Positions 27,248 through 36,910 of a stretch of DNA of 64,000 bases are shown one piece after another. The notes under the pieces are model-generated. The model was given only the letters and a program-made list of their open reading frames with translations. It ran no database searches and was not told the DNA's origin. The stretch is taken from positions 1,382,501 through 1,446,500 of the forward strand of contig NZ_CP014674.1 of NCBI RefSeq assembly GCF_001787335.1, given 5' to 3'. The DNA comes from Kozakia baliensis. GTDB lineage: Bacteria > Pseudomonadota > Alphaproteobacteria > Acetobacterales > Acetobacteraceae. Numbering within the stretch: the first letter of the stretch is position 1; every line of letters begins with the position of its first letter. The translations under genes were made by a program, and so were the position numbers.

Positions 27248-29263
27248 ATGGCCCTGCATTCCGTTGTCGCATCTGTGACAGAGCGTATTATTCAGCGTTC
27301 TCAGGTTTCGCGGCGGCGCTATCTCGCTCTTATGGAGCGCAACCGTAAGCTTGGAATCGCCCGGCCACGTCTTGCCTGCGGCAATCTGGCTCATGCTTTG
27401 GCGGCCTCTGGAGAAGACAAACCTTCTCTCATGCGTGGCGGCGGCGTTAATCTGGGTGTCATCACCAGCTATAACGATATGCTCTCCGCCCACCAGCCTT
27501 ATGGTCGCTACCCAGACCAGATGAAGCTGTTCGCGAGAGAGATCGGCGCGACGATGCAAGTGGCGGGCGGCACACCTGCAATGTGCGACGGCGTGACGCA
27601 AGGACAGGAAGGTATGGAGCTTTCCCTGTTCTCCCGCGACGCTATTGCGATGTCCACGGCGGTAGGATTGAGCGACGGCATGTTCGAAGGCGTGGCGCTG
27701 CTCGGCATTTGCGACAAGATCGTCCCGGGCCTGCTGATGGGCGCGCTGCGTTTCGGCCATTTGCCGACCATGCTGATCCCGGCGGGGCCAATGGTATCGG
27801 GCTTGCCGAACAAGGAAAAACAACGTGTGCGCCAGCTCCATGCCGAAGGAAAGCTGGGCCAGAACGCATTGATGGAAGCCGAGGCCGCCTCTTATCACAG
27901 CGCAGGCACCTGCACCTTCTACGGCACGGCCAACACCAATCAGATGATGGTGGAGATCATGGGCCTGATGATGCCGGATTCCGCCTTCAGCAACCCCAAC
28001 ACGCGCCTGCGCCAAGCCTTGACGCGTTCGGCGGTGCATCGCCTGGCGGAGATCAGCCGCCCAGGAGCCGATCAGCGCCCGCTGGCCCAATTGGTGGATG
28101 AGAAGGCCATCGTGAATGCCGCTGTCGGTCTGCTGGCTTCGGGCGGCTCCACCAATCATGCCATTCATCTCCCCGCCATCGCGCGTGCCGCTGGCATCAT
28201 TATCGATTGGGCCGATCTGGACGAGCTTTCCAGCATCGTGCCGCTTTTGGTGCGCGCCTATCCGAACGGCTCAGCCGATGTGAACGCCTTCAACGACGCC
28301 GGCGGCATGCCGAGCCTGATCGCATCACTATGCGAAGCAGGATTGCTGCATACGGATATCCTGACGGTCGCGAAGGGCGGAATGGCCGATTATGCGCGAC
28401 GTGCACGCCTTGAAGGTGAGAAATTACTCTATAGCGCGGCGCGTCCTTCGAACGATCGCTCCGTTTTGCGGGATGCAACGGAGCCATTCCGCAAAGATGG
28501 CGGCATGCGTTTGGTGACCGGCAATTTGGGGCGTGGAATTTACAAAACGAGCGCGGTCGAGGAATCCCGCCAGACGATCGAAGCGCCTGCCGCGGTTTTC
28601 CACACCCAACAAGCCGTGATGGATGCATTCAAGGCTGGAAAGCTGGATCGTGATGTCGTGGTGGTGGTACGTTTCCAAGGACCGGACGCCAATGGCATGC
28701 CGGAACTGCATCGCCTGACGCCAACGTTGGCGGTATTGCAGGATCGCGGTTTCAAGGTCGCGCTCATGACGGATGGGCGTATGTCCGGCGCGAGCGGGAA
28801 AGTGCCCGCAGCCATTCACATCGGGCCGGAAGCGCAAGTGGGCGGCCCGTTGGCGAAGCTGCGCGATGGCGATATCGTTCGCGTCTGCGCCTTGAGCGGC
28901 CAAATCGAAGCTTTGGTCGAACCGGCGGTCTGGGCACGCAGAGAAGCTGTTTCACCTCCGCCTCCGGGCTTGGGAACCGGGCGTGAACTCTTCGCCCTTA
29001 TGCGTTCCAAACAAGATAGCGCGGAGCGTGGCGGATCGGCCATGCTTGCCGCCATGGAAGACGTGCTCGATACGATCGGCGACGATATTGAAGGAATTGA
29101 AAGTGCAGGACACGACAAGAATAGACGCGATCATGACGCGCAGCCCGGTCATTCCAGTATTGGTGGTCAAGGATCTGAAGCAGGCGCGCCCGATGGCGGA
29201 AGCGCTGGTGGCAGGCGGGATTACCACGCTGGAAGTCACCTTGAGGACCCCGTGCGCACTTGA
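27248..29263 (+). CDS. edd: 6-Phosphogluconate dehydratase (Entner-Doudoroff)
   Basis: Cytosolic iron-sulfur dehydratase converting 6-phosphogluconate to 2-keto-3-deoxy-6-phosphogluconate. Near-continuous agreement with the IlvD/Edd family: [53 protein letters not shown] (cluster Cys), [25 protein letters not shown]-like [12 protein letters not shown] and [13 protein letters not shown]. The frame is 671 residues, against about 605 expected. The family end [11 protein letters not shown] is followed by about 80 residues, the last 50 of which read through the start of eda out of frame. Either a stop was lost or a base was gained or lost near 29090. Confidence 0.95.
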   Translation: MALHSVVASVTERIIQRSQVSRRRYLALMERNRKLGIARPRLACGNLAHALAASGEDKPSLMRGGGVNLGVITSYNDMLSAHQPYGRYPDQMKLFAREIGATMQVAGGTPAMCDGVTQGQEGMELSLFSRDAIAMSTAVGLSDGMFEGVALLGICDKIVPGLLMGALRFGHLPTMLIPAGPMVSGLPNKEKQRVRQLHAEGKLGQNALMEAEAASYHSAGTCTFYGTANTNQMMVEIMGLMMPDSAFSNPNTRLRQALTRSAVHRLAEISRPGADQRPLAQLVDEKAIVNAAVGLLASGGSTNHAIHLPAIARAAGIIIDWADLDELSSIVPLLVRAYPNGSADVNAFNDAGGMPSLIASLCEAGLLHTDILTVAKGGMADYARRARLEGEKLLYSAARPSNDRSVLRDATEPFRKDGGMRLVTGNLGRGIYKTSAVEESRQTIEAPAAVFHTQQAVMDAFKAGKLDRDVVVVVRFQGPDANGMPELHRLTPTLAVLQDRGFKVALMTDGRMSGASGKVPAAIHIGPEAQVGGPLAKLRDGDIVRVCALSGQIEALVEPAVWARREAVSPPPPGLGTGRELFALMRSKQDSAERGGSAMLAAMEDVLDTIGDDIEGIESAGHDKNRRDHDAQPGHSSIGGQGSEAGAPDGGSAGGRRDYHAGSHLEDPVRT

Positions 29264-29729
29264 GGCAATCGCCGAAATGGCGAAAGTGGAAGGCGCTTTC
29301 GTTGGTGCCGGAACGGTTCTGAATGGTGACGATTTGGGCCGCAGCGTCGATGCGGGGGCGAAATTCATCGTCAGCCCAGGCCTGACCGACAATTTGGCAC
29401 GCGCGGCAGCCGCTCAAGATGTGCCGCTTTTGCCGGGTATCGCGAATGCGGGCGACATCATGCGCGGGCTGGACCAAGGGTTGACCCGGTTCAAATTCTT
29501 CCCGGCGACCGTCAATGGCGGTATTCCGGCATTGAAGGCGCTGAGCGCGGTGTTCGGCAATATCCGCTTCTGTCCGACCGGCGGCATCACCGAGGAAACC
29601 GCGCCGGAATGGCTGGCGCTGCCTTCCGTTGCCTGTGTGGGTGGGTCCTGGCTGACTTCAGGAACGTTCGATGCGCCAACGATCAAGAAACGCGCTTTAG
29701 CTGCATCCGCTATAGAGAAGAGAAACTAA
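29103..29729 (+). CDS. eda: KDPG aldolase (Entner-Doudoroff)
   Basis: Cytosolic class I aldolase splitting 2-keto-3-deoxy-6-phosphogluconate into pyruvate and glyceraldehyde 3-phosphate. 208 residues with the catalytic Glu in [24 protein letters not shown], the Schiff-base Lys in FKFFPATVNGG and the phosphate site RFCPTGGI ... VGGSWL. I start at GTG 29103 ([20 protein letters not shown]): AAGGA is seven bases upstream and this matches the N-terminal helix of relatives; ATG 29136 is the alternative. The start lies 161 bases inside the annotated edd frame. Confidence 0.93.
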   Translation: MQDTTRIDAIMTRSPVIPVLVVKDLKQARPMAEALVAGGITTLEVTLRTPCALEAIAEMAKVEGAFVGAGTVLNGDDLGRSVDAGAKFIVSPGLTDNLARAAAAQDVPLLPGIANAGDIMRGLDQGLTRFKFFPATVNGGIPALKALSAVFGNIRFCPTGGITEETAPEWLALPSVACVGGSWLTSGTFDAPTIKKRALAASAIEKRN

Positions 29730-29738
29730 TTTTTCTTT

Positions 29739-29780
29739 TATGGTTTATCCCGTTGTCATATCGGCGCGGGGTAAACCATA
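29739..29780 (+). promoter_or_regulatory. Long inverted repeat between eda and the efflux operon
   Basis: TATGGTTTATCCCG (29739-29752) pairs with CGGGGTAAACCATA (29767-29780), 14 base pairs with one T-G wobble and a 14-nt loop. It begins 10 bases past the eda stop and ends 42 bases before the EmrB-like start. No U-run follows on the plus strand, so an operator for a drug-responsive repressor is as likely as a terminator. Confidence 0.5.
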
Positions 29781-29821
29781 TGAATAATATGACGAAATCG
29801 CTTATCGCATGATCAATATTT

Positions 29822-31375
29822 ATGGATGAGCGGAAAAAGTCCTATTTCGGTTTGGTGGGCGTCATTGCCCTGGCTATGGCGACTGAACTGAACGAACAAG
29901 TTTCCGAACAATCGTTACCCGATGTCATGGGCGGCCTAGGCTTAAGCCACGATCCGGCAACCTGGTTCAACAGTCTCTACATTTCAGCCGAAGTTATCGG
30001 CATGTCGCTCGGCCCCTGGCTTGGCATTACATTCACGCTCCGACGTTTTTCGGTGTTCGTCGCGCATCTGGCAATGATTTCGGCTGCGCTCATTCCACTG
30101 ACGCAAAACCTGACGCTACTTTATGGATTACGCATCATCGAAGGGCTAGCGGGTGGTTTTGCCGTACCCTTGCTCATGACGATTGCACTGCGCGTTTTGG
30201 ACCCACCGATCCGACTCTATGGGTTGGCGGCTTATGCACTGACGGCAACATTTTTTCCCAATCTTAGCGCGTCGCTCTCCGGATTATGGACCGATCTGGT
30301 CGATTGGCGTTTCGTGTTCTGGCAGGCTGTTCCGCTCTGTTCCGTGGCGGCGGTTATGCTATGGTATGGCATTCCATCGGAGCTCCCGAAATACGCGCGA
30401 TTCAAGATTTTCGATTGGCGCGGCGCTTTCCTGATTTTGGTCGGCATGGGTGCGCTCTCCACCCTGCTGCAACAAGGTGATCGTTTCGATTGGTTCAACA
30501 GTCCTACTATCTGTATTCTGGCGCTTATCGGCTTCGGGGGCGTGCCGCTTTTCGTTATCAACGAATGGTATCATCCACTGCCGCTTTTCAAATTCCAGCT
30601 TTTGAAGCGGCGCAATTTCGCCTACGGTGCCACGACGCTGCTTATTTTCGTCGTCATCGCGCTTTCATCCTCCACCTTACCGGCGGATTTCTTAAGGGAA
30701 GTAGCGGGTTACCGCCCGGAGCAAGCTTATCTGGTGACGCTAGAAGTCGCTTGCATGCAGCTTGTGATGCTTCCTGCCATGGCAGTGGTTCTGAATCAGG
30801 AATGGGTGGATAGCCGCGTTGTCAGCCTGATCGGCATGACCTTTATGCTGGCAGCATGCATCGGCGATAGTTTTCTGACTTCGGTATGGAACAGGAATGA
30901 ATTCTATCTTTGGCAGTTCTGTCAGGGATTGGGTGAATCGATGATCGTAATGCCGCTTTTAATGATGTCCACGAACGCTCTTCTCCCGGCGGAAGGGCCG
31001 TTTGCGGCGGCCATGGTCAACACGCCCCGCGCTATCGCGGAAACCATTGGCATCTGGATGGTACAACTCATCCATCGCTGGCGGGGAAGCTTGCATTCGG
31101 ACCGCATCACCGATCAGATCGGGCGTAATCGCTATCGTCTCTATCAGGCGAACAATCCGGCATGGCAACATCCCGCGCCGCTCAAGCCGGATGGTAGCCT
31201 GCGCTCGCAAGACTCTTTGATCGAGTTCAAGGCGCAAGTCGCCAAACAGACCGCAGTGCTGACCTTGAGCGACTCATTCATGGTAATTGCGGCAATCGTC
31301 GTTTTCCTCATGGTCTGGGTTTTAGTAGTGCCGCAGCGTACTTACCCGCCGCGCATTAATTTCATACAAAAATGA
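29822..31375 (+). CDS. MFS drug efflux transporter, DHA2 family (EmrB-like)
   Basis: A 517-residue inner-membrane proton antiporter with about 14 hydrophobic segments. The N-terminal ELNEQVSEQSLPDVMGGLGL and LRIIEGLAGGFAVPLL match the EmrB-type pattern, including motif C-like sequences in the fifth helix. With the following adaptor and outer-membrane lipoprotein it would form a tripartite pump that expels hydrophobic toxins across both membranes. The adaptor frame opens immediately after its stop. The substrate is unknown. Confidence 0.9.
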   Translation: MDERKKSYFGLVGVIALAMATELNEQVSEQSLPDVMGGLGLSHDPATWFNSLYISAEVIGMSLGPWLGITFTLRRFSVFVAHLAMISAALIPLTQNLTLLYGLRIIEGLAGGFAVPLLMTIALRVLDPPIRLYGLAAYALTATFFPNLSASLSGLWTDLVDWRFVFWQAVPLCSVAAVMLWYGIPSELPKYARFKIFDWRGAFLILVGMGALSTLLQQGDRFDWFNSPTICILALIGFGGVPLFVINEWYHPLPLFKFQLLKRRNFAYGATTLLIFVVIALSSSTLPADFLREVAGYRPEQAYLVTLEVACMQLVMLPAMAVVLNQEWVDSRVVSLIGMTFMLAACIGDSFLTSVWNRNEFYLWQFCQGLGESMIVMPLLMMSTNALLPAEGPFAAAMVNTPRAIAETIGIWMVQLIHRWRGSLHSDRITDQIGRNRYRLYQANNPAWQHPAPLKPDGSLRSQDSLIEFKAQVAKQTAVLTLSDSFMVIAAIVVFLMVWVLVVPQRTYPPRINFIQK

Positions 31376-31384
31376 TTGCTCTCG

Positions 31385-32488
31385 ATGTCTTCTGAAAAAT
31401 CTGACGAGGAAAAAAAGGCCTCGCCGAAATGGCCCTTCTTTATCGCAGGCCTTATCGTCCTCACATTCTCAGGCATTGTATTGGCAATTATTTTCGTGCC
31501 GTCTCGCGAGGTCTGGACGAACGACGCCTATGTTACTGCCCATTATTCGACAATCGCCCCGCGCATTTCAGGACAAGTGATTGCCGTCGATGTGGACGAC
31601 AACCAGCCTGTCAAAGCAGGGCAAGTTCTCGCAAGACTGGACCCGCGAGATTACCAAACGACGCTCGATCGCGATAAAGCCAATCTCGCGCATGACAAGG
31701 CACTCGCTCTAGACGCTCAGGCAGCGGTCGATCGGCAACCGGCAATCATCGATGAAAACGTGGCAGAAGCCGCGCGCATCTCGGCGCAGCTTACCTATGC
31801 CGAGCAAAATGCCCTTCGTTATCGCAACCTATCTCAAACGGGAGCCGGCTCGACGCAGGAACGGCAACAGAGTGATGCTTCTTTGCGAGAGATGGAAGCC
31901 AATTTGCGCGGAACTCAAGCACAGATCGCAGCGGCACGTGCGCAAGTGCCGATCTTGCGCGCACAGCATAATGCGGCGCTGGAAACCATTCGTCTGGACG
32001 AAGCGCAACTGCATCAAGCTGAACTGAATCTCTCCTATACACATATTCTTGCGCCGATGGACGGCATGGTGGGCGAGCGAAACGTGCAGGTGGGAAATTA
32101 CGTCTCGCCCGGCACGGCACTCATGGCGGTTGTGCCGATGCATGAACTCTGGATCATGGCGAATTATCGCGAACTGGCACTGCGACATATGCGCCCCGGT
32201 CAACCGGTACGTATTCATGTAGATGCTTACAATATCGACCTTGATGGCATCGTCGATAGCGTGCCACCGGCTTCGGGAGCAGCTTTTTCTCCTATCGCGC
32301 CTGAAAACGCGACGGGCAATTTCACCAAGATCGTCCAACGCCTTCCGGTTAAAATCGTGCTAAAATCCGGGCAGCCACTGGCTAATCTTTTACGCATGGG
32401 ATTCTCGGTCGAAACCAGCGTCGACACGGGATTTGAAAACGTCGTCGGCGAGCAGCAGAACACACATGCTGAAATTACGGCCAAATGA
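31385..32488 (+). CDS. Membrane fusion protein of the efflux pump (EmrA/HlyD-like)
   Basis: A 367-residue periplasmic adaptor anchored by one N-terminal helix (WPFFIAGLIVLTFSGIVLAI). The biotinyl-lipoyl motif TIAPRISGQVIAVDVDDNQP is near residue 55, a long alpha-helical hairpin covers roughly 95-215, and the matching second lipoyl half HILAPMDGMVGERNVQVGNY is near 220. ATG 31385 gives a normal start; a TTG at 31376 directly after the EmrB stop is possible too. It overlaps the next gene by four bases (ATGA). Confidence 0.92.
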   Translation: MSSEKSDEEKKASPKWPFFIAGLIVLTFSGIVLAIIFVPSREVWTNDAYVTAHYSTIAPRISGQVIAVDVDDNQPVKAGQVLARLDPRDYQTTLDRDKANLAHDKALALDAQAAVDRQPAIIDENVAEAARISAQLTYAEQNALRYRNLSQTGAGSTQERQQSDASLREMEANLRGTQAQIAAARAQVPILRAQHNAALETIRLDEAQLHQAELNLSYTHILAPMDGMVGERNVQVGNYVSPGTALMAVVPMHELWIMANYRELALRHMRPGQPVRIHVDAYNIDLDGIVDSVPPASGAAFSPIAPENATGNFTKIVQRLPVKIVLKSGQPLANLLRMGFSVETSVDTGFENVVGEQQNTHAEITAK

Positions 32489-33948
32489 GCTTCCTCAAAC
32501 AACTAAGCCTAATAACCAGTATCGGCGTGCTGGCTGGCTGTACGGTCGGCCCTGATTTCCGCAAACCGATCGTCGCGGCCCCCAATCATTGGGGAGAAGA
32601 ACCGCAAGATGTGGCAAGCCACACTTATGGCGGCCAAATCGATGCTTCCTGGTGGCGTGGTTTCAACGATCCTGAATTGAACAGTCTCGTAGAGCGTCTC
32701 GGGCGGCAGAATTTGGAATTGCAGCGCGGCTTGCAGCGTATCGTGCAGGCTCAATCCCAAATCCGCATTGCGGCTTCGCAAGGTTTACCGAGCCTCAATT
32801 GGGCGGGTTCCTATACTTACACCCATCAAAGCGAAAGCGGTTTTATTTCTTTGGTACAGCCGCGACCCGGCGCGCCGAACGAATATAATTTCTTCCAGAA
32901 TACGCTGAGCGCATCATGGGATTTGGATTTGTTCGGCCAAGTTCGGCGCGCCACGGAAACACAAAGAGCTAATCGGGAAGCGGCAATCGAAGCACGACAC
33001 GGCATTGCGCTCAGCACCGTCTCGACCCTGGCGGATACATACATGCAGTTACGCGGTGTGCAGGAGCAGATCGCCATCACGGAGCGCAATCTGGCTGTTA
33101 CGCAACACGATCTCAAATTGGTACAGGATCGTTTCGGCAACGGCGTCGGCACGATATTGGACTTAGCCCAAGCCCGAGCGCAGGTTGCAAGCACGGCGGC
33201 CGCTCTGCCGCCCTTACATAATTCGGAAAGCCAACTGATCAACGCCATCGGCTTATTGCTGGCCGAACCGCCGCGTGCACTGACAGGCGAATTGACGCCG
33301 CGCAAAACGCAGCCTCCTGTACCGCCGCAGGTGCCGGTGGGTGTGCCAAGCGAGTTAGCGAGGCGGCGTCCCGATATTCGCGAGGCCGAAGCGCGGCTCC
33401 ACGCGGCAACGGCGGAGATTGGTGTCGCGACGGCGGCATTTTATCCCGATATCACGCTGACTGGCCAAATGGGCACGCAAACGCTTTCCGCGGCGGATTT
33501 CTTTGCACTTCCGGCACGGCAATTTGCGAATGGGCCAACCTTAAGCGTGCCGCTCTTCGAAGGGGGGCGTTTGCGTGGTACGCTCAACCTTCGAAAAGCC
33601 CAGCAGAAGGAAGCCGTGCTGGCTTTTCATCAGGCAGTGCTCAATGCGTGGAACGAGGTCGATAACACTTTGACAGCCTATGCCCAGGCGCAGCGCCAAA
33701 GAGTGCAAACGCTAGAAGCCCTAATGCAGGATCGGCAAGCGCTTACAGCAGCGCAGCAACGCTATCGCGAGGGGGCGGTTAATTTTCTAGAAGTCGATAA
33801 TGCAGAAAGCGCCGCCCTGGCCAGCGAGGCGGCATTGGCCGCCAATCAGACCACGATCGAAACGAATTTGATTGCGCTCTACCGGGCACTCGGCGGCGGA
33901 TGGGAATACGCTGAAAATCCGCAGAATTCCGATAGAAAAAATATTTAA
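32485..33948 (+). CDS. Outer-membrane efflux lipoprotein, NodT/TolC family
   Basis: A 487-residue outer-membrane channel of the efflux pump. The N terminus is a lipoprotein signal with lipobox GVLAGC near residues 14-19, followed by the family start TVGPDFRKPIVAAPNHW. Two OEP repeats are seen, the first ending near LVQDRFGNGVGTILDL and the second near ALTAAQQRYREGAVNFLEVD, each the typical tip of the helical barrel. The start overlaps the adaptor stop, confirming one operon. No clear terminator follows; an AT-rich tract does. Confidence 0.93.
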   Translation: MSFLKQLSLITSIGVLAGCTVGPDFRKPIVAAPNHWGEEPQDVASHTYGGQIDASWWRGFNDPELNSLVERLGRQNLELQRGLQRIVQAQSQIRIAASQGLPSLNWAGSYTYTHQSESGFISLVQPRPGAPNEYNFFQNTLSASWDLDLFGQVRRATETQRANREAAIEARHGIALSTVSTLADTYMQLRGVQEQIAITERNLAVTQHDLKLVQDRFGNGVGTILDLAQARAQVASTAAALPPLHNSESQLINAIGLLLAEPPRALTGELTPRKTQPPVPPQVPVGVPSELARRRPDIREAEARLHAATAEIGVATAAFYPDITLTGQMGTQTLSAADFFALPARQFANGPTLSVPLFEGGRLRGTLNLRKAQQKEAVLAFHQAVLNAWNEVDNTLTAYAQAQRQRVQTLEALMQDRQALTAAQQRYREGAVNFLEVDNAESAALASEAALAANQTTIETNLIALYRALGGGWEYAENPQNSDRKNI

Positions 33949-33994
33949 AAAGAACTATTTATAGCTTAATTATAATATCTCCTTTGAAGTTGGT

Positions 33995-34522
33995 ATGACC
34001 GGACGTTCTCATATGCTGATCGGCGCGGCGACGGCAATCGCGGCATGCGCCGGACATTGGTTGGTTTTCAGCCCGGCAACGATATTCGCCGCCATATTCG
34101 GTAGCCTGTTGCCCGATCTGGATACGGAACGCTCCATGCTCGGTTGTCGTGTCCGCTGGCTTTCCAGACGGTTTGCCGCCGCCTTTGGGCATCGGACAGT
34201 GACGCATTCTTTTTTCGTGCCGCTCGTCGGGGCGCTCATGGTTTGGCATTTCGAAGGTCTGGCGGCATTACGCGGTTTCTGGGGCGCGATATGGCTAGGA
34301 TATGCCAGCCATATCGCCGCCGATCTGCCGACGGGCGGATGCTGGGCGCTTTACCCTCTCAGCAACCGAAGATTGGCTTTTTGGCCCTATGCGCGCACCG
34401 GCGGCATACAGGAAGCGGTTCTACTTATGATAAGCCTGGGCCTGCTTATGGCTCTGGCGTTCGTATGGACAGGGCAGGTTCAGCATGTTCATTTACCGCG
34501 CAACATTGCTTCTATGGCGTGA
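33995..34522 (+). CDS. YdjM-like membrane-bound metal-dependent hydrolase
   Basis: A 175-residue inner-membrane protein of the YdjM/DUF457 family. The conserved polar residues sit in MTGRSHMLIG, GSLLPDLDTERSMLG, FGHRTVTHSFFVP and YASHIAADLPTGGCWALYPL, which together form the putative metal site; four or five hydrophobic segments surround them. E. coli ydjM is under LexA control, but I see no SOS box here. A TATAAT lies 24 bases upstream of the ATG, without a good -35. Function beyond the family name is unknown. Confidence 0.85.
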   Translation: MTGRSHMLIGAATAIAACAGHWLVFSPATIFAAIFGSLLPDLDTERSMLGCRVRWLSRRFAAAFGHRTVTHSFFVPLVGALMVWHFEGLAALRGFWGAIWLGYASHIAADLPTGGCWALYPLSNRRLAFWPYARTGGIQEAVLLMISLGLLMALAFVWTGQVQHVHLPRNIASMA

Positions 34523-34571
34523 GCGCAATAAGACCTGTCAGCAACGATGTTCCCGCTGGCTGGAGAAATAA

Positions 34572-36152
34572 ATGTCCGTTGCCGACCGTTTGCCCATTCG
34601 CCGCGCATTACTGTCTGTTTCCGATAAATCCGGGCTGATCGAACTTGGCCGCGCCCTGGCGGAAAAAGGCGCGCAGCTTCTCTCTACCGGTGGATCGGCC
34701 AAGGCACTGCGCGAGGCCGGACTGACGGTGACCGACGTTTCCGAACATACCGGATTTCCTGAAATACTGGATGGTCGCGTCAAAACGCTGGTCCCGCAAA
34801 TTCATGGTGGCATTCTTGGCCGCCGCGACCTTCCGGCGCATGTGGCGCAGATGCAAGAACATGATATCGCACCGATCGATCTGGTGTGCGTCAATCTGTA
34901 TCCTTTCGCCGCTACCGTCGCCTCCGGCGCGGGACCGGAAGATTGCATCGAGAACATCGATATCGGCGGCCCAGCGCTTATCCGCGCTGCAGCGAAGAAT
35001 CACGCGCATGTGGCGATCTTGACGGAGCCTGCACAATATGCAGCGCTGATCGACATGCTGAACGCAGGGGGCACCACGCTGGAAGCACGCCGGAACTGGG
35101 CGGGGGCCGCTTATGCCCACACGGCGGCCTATGATGCCATGATCGCTGCCTGGTTCGCGCGCCAAGAGGGCGAGATTTTCCCACCGACGATGACCTTGAC
35201 CGGCACACGCCGCGAGTTGCTGCGTTATGGTGAAAACCCGCATCAGAAAGCGGCATTCTACGTCAACGGAGAAAAGCGGGCAGGGATCGCAACGGCTACC
35301 CAGGTTCAAGGCAAGGCGCTCAGCTACAACAATCTTAATGATACCGACGCGGCGTTCGAAGCTGTGGCCGAGTTCGAGGAACCGACGGTCGTTATCGTCA
35401 AGCATGCCAACCCTTGTGGCGTCGCAACTGCGCAAAGCCTGAGTGATGCCTGGGATGCCGCCTTGAAGTGCGATCCCGTCTCCGCTTTTGGCGGCATCGT
35501 CGCACTGAACCGCAAGTTGGACGCCGCCACGGCGGAGAAGATTTCCGCGATCTTCACCGAAGTGATTGTGGCACCGGATGCCGAAGACGCCGCTAAGGAA
35601 ATTCTGGCGAAAAAGAAGAATCTGCGTCTGCTGCTGACGGGCAGCGTGCCTGCGCCGGATGCGGAGGGTTTAGCCTTCCGTTCCGTTGCGGGTGGTTTCC
35701 TGGCTCAAAATCGTGATGCCGGTCGCGTGACGCGCGCGGATTTGCGCGTGGTGACGACACGCGCGCCGACGGAAGCGGAAATGGCGGACCTGCTCTTTGC
35801 CTTCCACGTCGCAAAGCACGTTAAATCCAATGCCGTGATTTATGCCAAGAATGGCGCGACGGTTGGTATCGGAGCAGGCCAGATGTCGCGCGTCGATTCC
35901 GCACGCATCGCGGCGCGTAAAAGCGAAGATGCAGCGCAGCAGGCGGGTGAAAGCGCACCTTTGACACAAGGTTCCGTCGCCGCATCGGATGCTTTCTTCC
36001 CATTTGCCGATGGATTGGAAAGTGTCGTGGCGGCAGGCGCGATCGCGGTGATACAGCCGGGTGGTTCTATCCGCGATCAAGAAGTGATCGACGCGGCGGA
36101 TCGCGCGGGCATTGCCATGGTGTTTACTGGTATGCGTCATTTCCGGCATTAA
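34572..36152 (+). CDS. purH: Bifunctional AICAR transformylase/IMP cyclohydrolase
   Basis: Cytosolic enzyme for the last two steps of purine synthesis, from AICAR through FAICAR to IMP. 526 residues: the N-terminal cyclohydrolase domain ([47 protein letters not shown]) and the C-terminal transformylase domain ([26 protein letters not shown] with the catalytic Lys-His, [12 protein letters not shown]). GGAG is six bases before the ATG. IMP made here is the substrate of GuaB at 48.4 kb. Confidence 0.97.
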   Translation: MSVADRLPIRRALLSVSDKSGLIELGRALAEKGAQLLSTGGSAKALREAGLTVTDVSEHTGFPEILDGRVKTLVPQIHGGILGRRDLPAHVAQMQEHDIAPIDLVCVNLYPFAATVASGAGPEDCIENIDIGGPALIRAAAKNHAHVAILTEPAQYAALIDMLNAGGTTLEARRNWAGAAYAHTAAYDAMIAAWFARQEGEIFPPTMTLTGTRRELLRYGENPHQKAAFYVNGEKRAGIATATQVQGKALSYNNLNDTDAAFEAVAEFEEPTVVIVKHANPCGVATAQSLSDAWDAALKCDPVSAFGGIVALNRKLDAATAEKISAIFTEVIVAPDAEDAAKEILAKKKNLRLLLTGSVPAPDAEGLAFRSVAGGFLAQNRDAGRVTRADLRVVTTRAPTEAEMADLLFAFHVAKHVKSNAVIYAKNGATVGIGAGQMSRVDSARIAARKSEDAAQQAGESAPLTQGSVAASDAFFPFADGLESVVAAGAIAVIQPGGSIRDQEVIDAADRAGIAMVFTGMRHFRH

Positions 36153-36173
36153 TAGCCGGGCATAAAAGGAGAT

Positions 36174-36902
36174 ATGAGAACGATGCGACGGTTCTTACGG
36201 CTTGCGGTTCTAGGCGGAGCGGTTGTAGCAGCTCCGACACTGGCGTCGGCAAAGCCTTCCACCACGGCGAAACCCGCTGCGGCTGCTTCCGTAGGATCGA
36301 ATTGCGTGTTCGATATCGCGTCCTTGCCGACTTTGGGCGGAACGATCGAGCGCCTGCTGCCCGGTTCACAGGGCGATGCGATCGGCGCCATTTTGCAAGA
36401 TGGTTCCGAAGTCGTGATGCCGCCCGGCTTGGCGGCTCAGGATCACGATCTTCGTGCGGGTGCACGGCTCTCTGTCAAAGGCTTGTGGTCCGCGCCGCTC
36501 CGACTGGTGCGCGCTTTCGCGCTGAGCGGCACGCCCTCGCTCTGCGCTTCGCCCATGCCGGAAATGGTCACGGCTGCTCCGCCCGCCAGCGCCGAAGGGA
36601 CTGTCGCGCGTTTACTGCATGACGGAGACGGCGCGGTAAATGGCGCGTTGTTACAGGATGGAACGGTTATTCGGGTTCCCGCAGCAGGCGCACGCACGCC
36701 TTACCTCAAGATAGGAGCCGTGCTGTATGCCGATGGCACGGGCTATAATACGGCATACGGCAAGTTGGTGATGGCTTCGAGCCTTGGCCCGAACCGTTCT
36801 CAGGCCATCCGCATTTCGGACGAACCGCCCGTTCCGCGTGGTGCGCCTCCGGGTTCCGCTGGTTACGACCACATTAGCGGCAGCGTCAGCGGACCGGAAT
36901 AA
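36174..36902 (+). CDS. Secreted protein with two tandem beta-type repeats, function unknown
   Basis: 242 residues with a Sec signal peptide (RRFLRLAVLGGAVVAAPTLASA). The mature part contains two related units of about 65 residues: GGTIERLLPGSQGDAIGAIL followed by QDGSEVVMPPG near 45-80, and EGTVARLLHDGDGAVNGALL followed by QDGTVIRVPAAG near 140-175. Each has the plan G-x-[IV]-x-RLL ... GA-[IL]-LQDG[ST] ... P, then a segment with G-A-x-L. This suggests duplicated OB-like periplasmic domains. I do not recognise a named family. ATG 36183 is an alternative start because AAGGAG lies only two bases before 36174. It follows purH by 21 bases. Confidence 0.75.
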   Translation: MRTMRRFLRLAVLGGAVVAAPTLASAKPSTTAKPAAAASVGSNCVFDIASLPTLGGTIERLLPGSQGDAIGAILQDGSEVVMPPGLAAQDHDLRAGARLSVKGLWSAPLRLVRAFALSGTPSLCASPMPEMVTAAPPASAEGTVARLLHDGDGAVNGALLQDGTVIRVPAAGARTPYLKIGAVLYADGTGYNTAYGKLVMASSLGPNRSQAIRISDEPPVPRGAPPGSAGYDHISGSVSGPE

Positions 36903-36910
36903 CAGCTCCG

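Noticed and set aside
27200-28168. Minus-strand open frame of 322 codons antisense to edd
   Set aside because: It is a shadow of the edd gene in GC-rich DNA; its His/Arg/Gln-rich translation is typical of antisense frames.
33971-33976. TATAAT upstream of the YdjM-like gene as a promoter
   Set aside because: No acceptable -35 hexamer at 16-19 bases; the tract is simply AT-rich, so it is mentioned only in the gene entry.
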